The translations under genes were made by a program, and so were the position numbers. DNA of 41,944 nt from an uncultured Prevotellaceae bacterium (GTDB lineage Bacteria > Bacteroidota > Bacteroidia > Bacteroidales > Bacteroidaceae), in assembly GCA_900318115.1 (NCBI GenBank), contig ONJJ01000030.1, forward strand, positions 1 to 41,944, read 5' to 3'. The notes below the pieces were generated by a model that made no database searches, was not told where the DNA came from, and worked only from the letters and a program-made list of their open reading frames with translations. This document shows positions 31,359 through 37,897 of this stretch, one piece after another. The number at the start of each line of letters is the position of its first letter. The first letter of the stretch is position 1.

Positions 31359-32924
31359 CTAATTGATAATCACTTCCATGGCAGCATCCAGGGTGCGTTC
31401 TACACCGTCCGGTCCCACGGCCTTGATTCCGCGGATGAAGAAGCGCTTGCCCTTGCTGAGTCCGCGGAACATATTCTTCTGGCGTTCCGTGAACTGTGCG
31501 GAGTGGGACACCTCGGGCACGGCGTTGCCCATTCGGTCGAAGAACAGGGTCTCGAAGCCCTGCACGCGGAAGGGGATATTCAGCAGGCCGTCGTCCACGG
31601 CAGCGCCCAGCACATCGGCGTTCATCAGCACTTGCTTCGACAGCTTGCCGCCGCGGAAGCGGTTCTCGCCGCCCTGCCCGTCGCTGTAGGCGATGAAGGC
31701 TGCCGGGTCGGGCAATTTACGCACGCGGAAGGAGAATTTACCCATCTCCTGGAGGCGCCCTTCGGTCTTCGCCACCACGGAGAAGACGGCCTCGCCGCCT
31801 GCCGACGCCGGGCGGGCTACGTACTTGCCGTCGCCCTTCGGGGTCAGGGTGCCGCCGGTCATACTGACTTGCAGCTGGTTGGCAGCCACGCCAGGCACAC
31901 TGACAGACATCGGGTTGTCGTAGCCGGCGTAGAGGACGTTCATCAGGTCGGCACTAACCGTGGCGGAGGGAGCCACGACGGTGTATTTCTGCTGGAAGTC
32001 GCGTCGCACGAGTTCGCCCTGAGCGTTCATCATCTCGATGTAACCCACGAGGTTGAAGTCACCCGTGCGGGTGCAGACGGTCTCGTAGATACCGCGGTCG
32101 CTCTTGAACTCCTTGCCGCCGATGAAGATGGTGGGGCGGTTGGTGGTGTCCACGGCGGCCATCAGGATCTGAGCCGTGAACTTGCCGCCTTGCACCACGG
32201 TCTGCGCGCTGGGGATGACGTAGGCGTTCAGCTCGTTCACGCGAATATCCTTCACACCGATATTTGATGCCAGGCCGTGCAGCACCTCGCCCTCGGCATA
32301 GCGGACGTCGCTCTGCAGCTTGGTCAGCAGCGTCACGGCGGCAGCGGTGGGCATGGATTCGAACATATATTCCTGCCAGTTCTTGCCGAGTGTCCTGACG
32401 CTGGAGGGCACATCGGTGGAGAGGTTGCTGGCGATGATGCGGCGCTGGGCGGAGTCGGTGACCATCTGTACGATGCGGTCGCGGTAGTTGTTGATGCCCT
32501 CGTAGAGCTCGCGGCCGCGGCCGGTGCCAGGGGCGAGCATGACGCTGGTGGCGGCCTCCAGGTCCTCGCGGTTCTGGATGGAATCCACGCGGCCGTCCTT
32601 GCCGTCGCTCTTGCGGACGATGAGCACCTTCAGTTCCTCGGCCAGGTTAAAGAGTGAGTCGGACATCTGGCGGACCACCTGAGCCTTGTCGTACCATTCC
32701 TTGACCTTCTTCGGATTGGCCTTCATCTGCTCATCGAAGTCTTCATAGATGCCTTGGTTGACCTGGGAGGCATTCTTGGTAGTTATCTGCAGGCTCTTGT
32801 CCACCAGGGAGAAACCATTGAGTACGTCGCTCGACACGTTCAGCGCGAGCATAGCCATCAGGACGACGTACATCAGATTGATCATCTTCTGGCGGGGAGA
32901 GACTGGTCTTTTCTTAACGGACAT
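31359..32924 (-). CDS. gldM: Type IX secretion/gliding motor protein GldM (PorM)
   Basis: Single N-terminal membrane helix (MINLMYVVLMAMLALNVSSD, at about residues 15-34), then a large periplasmic part of beta-sandwich domains (512 aa total outside). Together with GldL it forms the proton-driven motor that powers T9SS and gliding. Length of 521 aa is typical. It starts 67 bases after the gldL stop, separated by a simple repeat at 32930-32986. Confidence 0.95.
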   Translation of the reverse strand: MSVKKRPVSPRQKMINLMYVVLMAMLALNVSSDVLNGFSLVDKSLQITTKNASQVNQGIYEDFDEQMKANPKKVKEWYDKAQVVRQMSDSLFNLAEELKVLIVRKSDGKDGRVDSIQNREDLEAATSVMLAPGTGRGRELYEGINNYRDRIVQMVTDSAQRRIIASNLSTDVPSSVRTLGKNWQEYMFESMPTAAAVTLLTKLQSDVRYAEGEVLHGLASNIGVKDIRVNELNAYVIPSAQTVVQGGKFTAQILMAAVDTTNRPTIFIGGKEFKSDRGIYETVCTRTGDFNLVGYIEMMNAQGELVRRDFQQKYTVVAPSATVSADLMNVLYAGYDNPMSVSVPGVAANQLQVSMTGGTLTPKGDGKYVARPASAGGEAVFSVVAKTEGRLQEMGKFSFRVRKLPDPAAFIAYSDGQGGENRFRGGKLSKQVLMNADVLGAAVDDGLLNIPFRVQGFETLFFDRMGNAVPEVSHSAQFTERQKNMFRGLSKGKRFFIRGIKAVGPDGVERTLDAAMEVIIN

Positions 32925-32929
32925 AATCG

Positions 32930-32986
32930 TAATTTACAATTTGACGATTTACGATTTGACGATTTGGCTTTACGATTCGACGTCTG
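32930..32986. repeat. Simple A/T-rich repeat between gldL and gldM
   Basis: The spacer is built of drifting copies of a short unit: taatttacaatttgacg, atttacgatttgacg, atttggctttacgattcgacg. The same style appears at 40770-40803 (asnB/carAB) and, less regularly, at 37497-37530, 35664-35706 and 15850-15876. Confidence 0.75.
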
Positions 32987-32991
32987 GCGGG

Positions 32992-33999
32992 TTAAACCTG
33001 CGGTGCTTTAGGCATATTCACGGTCAGGGCCTCGATCATGCGAGCATAGACGGCGTTGAGTTCTTCGATCTGACGAGCCATCTTGCGTGTCTGGTCGTTG
33101 ATCTGGTCGATGGTGCCCACCTGCTGGCTGACGCTCTTGAGCTGCATCTCGTAAATAGTGTTGATGCCCGTGAGTGTGCGGTTGAGGTTGACCATTTCCT
33201 CGCTGTCCTGTGTCATGCGGCTGGCCTGTTCGCGTACCTTGCCCAGCACCTCCGTGAGTTGCGAGAGCTGATCGACATATGCTTCGATGGCGTCCTCCAC
33301 CTCGGGTGCGTTGGCAGCCTGTGCGTTGGCGAGCAATCCTTCTGCGCCGGCGGGGAGGTTGCCTGCCACGCCAGCTGCGGCCTGCGCGGCTGCGGCCAGG
33401 TTGGCAGCTGCCTCGTCGGAGAGACCAGGGCCGCCGCCTCCGACGACACCTCCGCCGACAAAACCGCCACCGGTGACCACGGTGCCTTCGCCTGCGGGTT
33501 CGCCACCGGCAATGACCGTGCCCCCTGCTGCGGGTGCTCCGCCGCCGATGACCACTGTTCCGCCGACGGGTGCTCCGCCACCGCCGATGATGACCGTGCC
33601 GCCACCGCCGCCACCTTGGACGACAGTGCCTTCGCCACCGGCCACGACGCTGCCGCCACCACCGACGACCACGGGGTGCGAGGCTCCGCCGGCAGCTGCG
33701 GCAGCTTCTGCGGCAGCCTTCAGGGCTTCCATCTCATCGAGGCTCACAAATTCCTCGTTGAGCTCGGTGTCTGCCTTCGCGTCGAACGGACGGTCGAAAC
33801 CGGAGATGAAGAACACGAAGACTTCGGTACCCATTCCGATAAACAACATCAGGTTGGCACCTGGAATGTGAGTCAGCTTGAAGAGTGTACCGAGGATGAC
33901 GACGGCAGCACCCCAGCTGTAGGCGTAGTTCATGAAAGTTTGACCCGGCACCGAATCCATCCAGTGCTGCAAACGGGCTATAAGGCTGAATTTGGACAT
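32992..33999 (-). CDS. gldL: Type IX secretion/gliding motor protein GldL (PorL) with Gly-rich insertion
   Basis: Two membrane helices near the N-terminus (about 27-42 and 48-67), the second carrying the conserved Glu59 (LFIGMGTEVFVFFISGF), which is the key proton-motor residue in this family. Residues about 112-192 are an unusual Gly/Val/Ala/Thr repeat region (GGGGSVV, GGEGTVV, GGGGGGTVII) not seen in usual GldL. The C-terminus is a helical region predicted to be a coiled coil. Total 335 aa versus about 210-300 expected. It begins 119 bases after the gldK stop (34119). Confidence 0.92.
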   Translation of the reverse strand: MSKFSLIARLQHWMDSVPGQTFMNYAYSWGAAVVILGTLFKLTHIPGANLMLFIGMGTEVFVFFISGFDRPFDAKADTELNEEFVSLDEMEALKAAAEAAAAAGGASHPVVVGGGGSVVAGGEGTVVQGGGGGGTVIIGGGGAPVGGTVVIGGGAPAAGGTVIAGGEPAGEGTVVTGGGFVGGGVVGGGGPGLSDEAAANLAAAAQAAAGVAGNLPAGAEGLLANAQAANAPEVEDAIEAYVDQLSQLTEVLGKVREQASRMTQDSEEMVNLNRTLTGINTIYEMQLKSVSQQVGTIDQINDQTRKMARQIEELNAVYARMIEALTVNMPKAPQV

Positions 34000-34118
34000 C
34001 TTCTGATGATATGATTTTATGATTCTTATTCAAGGAAGGTCAGGCCGCCATGCGGCATGCGTCATGTGCGTAGTCCCCAGACCTCCAATCTCTAAACCGT
34101 TCTATTATTCTATATATG

Positions 34119-35654
34119 TTATTTCTTTCCTTTGTTCTTCACTCCGCTGGCATCGCGCACCATGCTGCGCACACACCGGAATCCGATGTACGAGCGGGGT
34201 TGGTTCTGGTATTCATAGGAGCGCCAGGCGGAGCGGATCATGGATTCAGGATCCTTCCACGAGCCGCCGCGCACACTCTTCTTCTTCAGGCGGTAGGGGT
34301 CCTCCTTGGCTGCGTTGTAGCGCAGCTCGGGGTTCATGTCACTCATAGCTTGCACGCCGGCTTCTGTGTACACGGTGCTGGTCCACTCGGCCACGTTGCC
34401 CGCCATATCGTAGAGGCCGTTGCTGTTAGCCGAGAAGATGCCGCACTTGGAGGTGATGAGCGAGCCGTCCTGTGTGTAGTTGCCCCGGTCGGGCTTGAAG
34501 TTGGCGTAGAAGCAGCCGTTGTCGCTTTTCACTTCCTTGGTCTCCCAGGGGAAGGGGTTGCCCTCCTTGCCGCGCGCTGCGTACTCCCATTCGATCTCCG
34601 TGGGCAGGCGGAAGGGCTGAATATCAGCCACATTCTGTCCCAGACCCCGGGCCAGGAACTCGGTGCGCCAGCGGCAAAAAGCCGTGGCCTGCTCCCAGGA
34701 GACGCCCACCACGGGGTAGTCGTCATAGACGGGGTTGGAGAAGTACAGGCGCAGGTAGCGCTCGTTCTCTGCGTTCTGGAAGTCATTGACCCAGCAAGTG
34801 GTGTCGGGGTAAATATTCACGATGTAGGTGTTCAGGAAGTCCCAGGGGCCGGAGAGCGGTCGCGTGATGGTCTGGCGCACGATCTTTCCCTCATCGTCGA
34901 TGTACGCGGTGTCCTTCGAAATCATCACCTCTGCCTCGGGAGCCTCGTGGTCGGTGTTCAGGTCGCGCATCTCCAGGGAGGAGACGCCGATGCCCCGTTC
35001 CTTGTCGTCGGTGACGTTCCGGATGCGGTTGCGGCGCAGGGCGGCTGCGGCGTAGTCATAGACCTCGTAGCGGTAGTTCATCTGGCTGGCATCCAGCATC
35101 TTGGTCCCGTCCACGGGGTGGGTGACATAGACGCTCTCTATGGCGCGCTGCTCGTCCTCGTTGGCCTTGCGCCAGGGGATAGCCTTGCTCCAGTCCAGAC
35201 GCGGAGTGATGGGGTTGCCTTCCTTGTCCTCCTCGATTTTGTAGGTCTCGTCGCCGCCATAGGCGGGGTCTGCCAACCGTTCGCGGATGATGCTGTCGCG
35301 CACCCACATCACGAACTGCCTGTACTTCGCGTTGGACACCTCGGTCTGATCCATCCAGAAGCCATCGACACTGATGTCGCGCGAGGGGAAGCCGGCGCCC
35401 CAGAGCGTGTCGTTCTCTTCCAGACCTATGCGCAGCGAGCCTTTCTGGACGCCCACCATTCCGAAGGGCGCCGACTCACCCATAGCCGTGCCGCGCACAC
35501 CTGTCACTTCGCCGCCCGTGGCCATCGCGTTGGACTTCGCGCCGGCACAGGCCGTGAGGAATAGACTGAAAAGCGAAAGAGTGAACAGCGAGGCATAGAG
35601 CATCATGCGGCTGTTCATTCCACTACTTTTCCTTGTTAGCTTATTTTTCTTCAT
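34119..35654 (-). CDS. gldK: Type IX secretion/gliding lipoprotein GldK (PorK)
   Basis: FGE-sulfatase-fold lipoprotein that forms the outer-membrane-attached ring with GldN. The start at 35654 (MKKNKLTRKSSGMNSRMMLY) gives a lipoprotein signal ending FLTACAGAKS; the frame is open to 35951 but that part overlaps the porP gene in another frame and is not a signal sequence. Diagnostic segments are WMDQTEVSNAKYRQFV, VVGVSWEQATAFCRWR, RLPTEIEWEYAARG, NVAEWTS and a late SVRGGSWKD with IGFRCVRSM. Length of 511 aa fits. It lies 67 bases after the porP stop. Confidence 0.94.
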   Translation of the reverse strand: MKKNKLTRKSSGMNSRMMLYASLFTLSLFSLFLTACAGAKSNAMATGGEVTGVRGTAMGESAPFGMVGVQKGSLRIGLEENDTLWGAGFPSRDISVDGFWMDQTEVSNAKYRQFVMWVRDSIIRERLADPAYGGDETYKIEEDKEGNPITPRLDWSKAIPWRKANEDEQRAIESVYVTHPVDGTKMLDASQMNYRYEVYDYAAAALRRNRIRNVTDDKERGIGVSSLEMRDLNTDHEAPEAEVMISKDTAYIDDEGKIVRQTITRPLSGPWDFLNTYIVNIYPDTTCWVNDFQNAENERYLRLYFSNPVYDDYPVVGVSWEQATAFCRWRTEFLARGLGQNVADIQPFRLPTEIEWEYAARGKEGNPFPWETKEVKSDNGCFYANFKPDRGNYTQDGSLITSKCGIFSANSNGLYDMAGNVAEWTSTVYTEAGVQAMSDMNPELRYNAAKEDPYRLKKKSVRGGSWKDPESMIRSAWRSYEYQNQPRSYIGFRCVRSMVRDASGVKNKGKK

Positions 35655-35663
35655 ATATATTGT

Positions 35664-35706
35664 CTTATATGTTTTCTCTTTTGACTTTTGACTTTCCGAC
35701 TTTCGA
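35664..35706. repeat. Simple repeat between porP and gldK
   Basis: gtttttctcttttgactttt-like units drift into gactttccgactttcgacga, with three short copies of a tttNgac-type unit in the spacer ahead of gldK. Similar in style to the gldL/gldM spacer. Confidence 0.55.
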
Positions 35707-35721
35707 CGAGTGCGATGCCCG

Positions 35722-36669
35722 TCACAGCAATCGGACACTCTGATGGCGGTTTCGCCCTTTCTTGAAGAGGTCCAGATCGGTGATGTATCCCAGGCTGATC
35801 TCGTGGGTCCCCTGCAGGGCTCCGACTCCGCTGGTGTAGATCTCGTAGCAGTACCCGATCTGTATCCCGTGGAAGTTGCCTCCGATGAACAGCGAGGTCG
35901 ATATCGTGGGGCTGTAGCCAACGCCGGCATACATCTTTCCTTTCGGGCCATCGTAAACCAGTCGCGCGGTCACGTCGCCTCGCCAGGCTTGCAAGTCCGA
36001 GCGTACGATGGCAGAGGTCTGCACTTTTAATAACGGATTTTTTAATGTAATATTGTATCCGCCTGTTAAATAAAATGTAGCAGGCACCTCGTATTCGTTC
36101 GTTTTTGTGTCTCCCAGGCTCACCATGGGCGAGAGTGCGTGGAGCACCGAGAAACCCGCATACCACTTCTTTCCGTCGTAGCGCAGACCGCCGTCCAGGT
36201 CGAACGACGTGCCGTTGACGTCCGATGTCGGGAAGGAGGTGTCGCCCGACTTCTCCAGATCCACGCCCGAGCCGTCAAAACCCTCGGCCAACATCCCCGC
36301 ACGCAGTCCTATGCTCAGCCGTCCGCCCCACAGCTTCTTGTGGAACGCGTACTGAATATAGAACTTCTTGTGGGAGAACAGACCGATTTCATCATTGACG
36401 AAGCCCGCTCCGGCGCCGTGGGCGGGGCTGATCATCCACAGCGGGACGTCGGCCGTAAGGATCATCGTCTTCGGCGCGTGGGTGTAGCCCAGCATCTGCA
36501 TCGAGTAGCCGCCCTGCACATTCAGCTGCCCCTCCAGCCCCGAGGCGGCAGGGTTATAGAACGACTGCAGCGTCCAATAATGATTGAACGCCGGATCATA
36601 TTGTGCCCAGGACGAGAGTCGCAGGCACAGACACACGAACAGCACAAATAGGGTCCTCAGATGTCTCAC
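35722..36669 (-). CDS. porP: Type IX secretion protein PorP/SprF
   Basis: Signal peptide (ending SSWAQYDP). The family start YDPAFNHYWTLQSFYNPAASG is a PorP/SprF hallmark, followed by beta-barrel strands and ending in YITDLDLFKKGRNRH. 315 aa. PorP/SprF proteins anchor or export adhesins and attach GldK/GldN or secreted T9SS substrates at the outer membrane. First gene of the T9SS operon; a -7 box lies at 36699-36706. The divergent gene starts at 36832. Confidence 0.93.
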   Translation of the reverse strand: MRHLRTLFVLFVCLCLRLSSWAQYDPAFNHYWTLQSFYNPAASGLEGQLNVQGGYSMQMLGYTHAPKTMILTADVPLWMISPAHGAGAGFVNDEIGLFSHKKFYIQYAFHKKLWGGRLSIGLRAGMLAEGFDGSGVDLEKSGDTSFPTSDVNGTSFDLDGGLRYDGKKWYAGFSVLHALSPMVSLGDTKTNEYEVPATFYLTGGYNITLKNPLLKVQTSAIVRSDLQAWRGDVTARLVYDGPKGKMYAGVGYSPTISTSLFIGGNFHGIQIGYCYEIYTSGVGALQGTHEISLGYITDLDLFKKGRNRHQSVRLL

Positions 36670-36698
36670 GATTCGGTATTTACCCTTGAATTCAGGCG

Positions 36699-36706
36699 CA
36701 AAGATA
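36699..36706 (-). promoter_or_regulatory. -7 promoter box of the T9SS operon
   Basis: TATCTTTG on the minus strand (plus caaagata), 30 bases ahead of porP. The context GCGCAAAGATAG is the exact reverse complement of the box used by the divergent gene at 36781-36788 (CTATCTTTGCGC), giving a 12-base symmetric pair about 70 bases apart. Confidence 0.6.
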
Positions 36707-36754
36707 GGGATTTTTAGACAAAAGAGAAAGGAGAAGAAGAGAAAAGTGCATTTT

Positions 36755-36788
36755 TTTGGTGGAAAGCGGTGAATTTTGTCTATCTTTG
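36755..36788 (+). promoter_or_regulatory. Bacteroidetes-type promoter for the cobalamin adenosyltransferase gene
   Basis: TATCTTTG (36781-36788) with TTTG (36755-36758) 22 bases upstream, slightly longer than usual. The start codon is at 36832, 43 bases on. Confidence 0.6.
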
Positions 36789-36831
36789 CGCGCCAAAACG
36801 AAAAAGTACACCTTAATTAATATAATAGGGA

Positions 36832-37410
36832 ATGAAGAAAAGTCATCTTTACACCCGCACGGGCGACAGCGGAATGACCAGCCTCGTTGGCGGTCAGCGC
36901 GTCCCCAAGACACATCTGCGTCTGGAGGCCTATGGCACCGTGGACGAACTCAACTCCCAGCTGGGGCTCCTGCTGACTTATATCGACGAGCCGTCGGACC
37001 GCGACGTCCTGCTCGCCATCCAGAACCAGCTCTTCGTCATCTGCTCCGAGCTGGCCACGGCCGACGAGGATCTGCGCGCCCGCCGCTCCAGCGTCACCGA
37101 GGAAGACGTCCGCTGGATGGAAGCGGCCATCGACGCCGCCGAGGAAGGCCAGCCCGGATGGAGGGGATTCATCCTTCCGGGAGGCACACGTGGGGCGGCC
37201 GTGGCTCACGTCTGCCGCACCGTCTGCCGGAGGGCCGAACGGCGCATTCATGCACTCGCTGCCGAGGCCGAAGTCAACCCCCTGCTCATCGCTTACGTCA
37301 ACAGATTGAGCGATTACCTCTTTGCGCTGGCAAAGAAAATCAACCTAAAAGCCGGAAAAGAAGAGAATTTTTGGCACAAAAGTGAAAAAAAGCCAGAAAC
37401 AAAAGAGTAA
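36832..37410 (+). CDS. PduO-type ATP:cob(I)alamin adenosyltransferase, 192 aa
   Basis: Adds the adenosyl group to cobalamin to make coenzyme B12. PduO-type motifs are present: YTRTGDSGMTSL near the N-terminus, the conserved EAYGTVDELNSQLG, and a late FILPGGTRGAAVAHVCRTVCR. Length is typical. It is divergent from the T9SS operon and followed in the same direction by the small DUF2795-like gene. Confidence 0.93.
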   Translation: MKKSHLYTRTGDSGMTSLVGGQRVPKTHLRLEAYGTVDELNSQLGLLLTYIDEPSDRDVLLAIQNQLFVICSELATADEDLRARRSSVTEEDVRWMEAAIDAAEEGQPGWRGFILPGGTRGAAVAHVCRTVCRRAERRIHALAAEAEVNPLLIAYVNRLSDYLFALAKKINLKAGKEENFWHKSEKKPETKE

Positions 37411-37535
37411 ATCGCAAATTATATGTATCTTCGCGCCCGATTTCGCGCGGGGCCATTAAACCATCTCCGGCCAAACCCCTCTAACATTGCGAATCCGAAA
37501 ATCCATAAATCTGTAAATCCGTAAATCATACCAAT

Positions 37536-37757
37536 ATGTACTGGACACTTGAACTTGCATCTAAACTTGAAGACGCTCCCTGGCCTGCAACCAAGGAGGA
37601 ACTCATCGACTACGCCGTACGCAGCGGCGCGCCCCTCGAAGTAATAGAAAACCTGCAGGAAATCGAAGACGAAGGCGACATCTACGAGAACATCGAAGAC
37701 GTCTGGCCCGACTACCCCACCAAAGAAGACTTCCTCTTCAACGAGGATGAGTATTAA
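37536..37757 (+). CDS. DUF2795-like small conserved protein, 73 aa
   Basis: Acidic protein (start MYWTLELASKLEDAPWPATK, later YENIEDVWPDYPTKEDFLF, end NEDEY) that matches DUF2795-like proteins strongly conserved in Bacteroidales. No enzymatic motif. Possibly a helical adaptor (an AIRSG/AVRSG-LEVIENLQEIEDEGD helix is seen). A possible -7-like box (TATCTTCG, 37426-37433) lies about 100 bases upstream but is imperfect. It ends just before a strong terminator. Confidence 0.85.
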   Translation: MYWTLELASKLEDAPWPATKEELIDYAVRSGAPLEVIENLQEIEDEGDIYENIEDVWPDYPTKEDFLFNEDEY

Positions 37758-37783
37758 GGCTTGTACTTGAGCCTAAACTAATT

Positions 37784-37832
37784 AACGCCAGCGAAATAAA
37801 CAAAGCTTTTTGTTTGTCTCGCTGGCGTTTTT
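37784..37832 (+). terminator. Rho-independent terminator
   Basis: A long hairpin: outer arms aacgccagcga (37784-37794) and tcgctggcgtt (37819-37829), with an inner aaacaaa/tttgttt extension, followed by ttttta. It ends transcription of the plus-strand DUF2795-like gene and, being nearly symmetric with an A/T flank on both sides, probably also the minus-strand carAB transcript that stops at 37898. Confidence 0.9.
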
Positions 37833-37897
37833 ATTTCTGTAGTGAAAGATGTTCAAGTACACTCCTCTATATGCCAATGGCAAAGAGCCCGGTATCT

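Noticed and set aside
35655-35951. N-terminal extension of GldK
   Set aside because: It overlaps porP and would hide the lipoprotein signal; the ATG at 35654 is the natural start.
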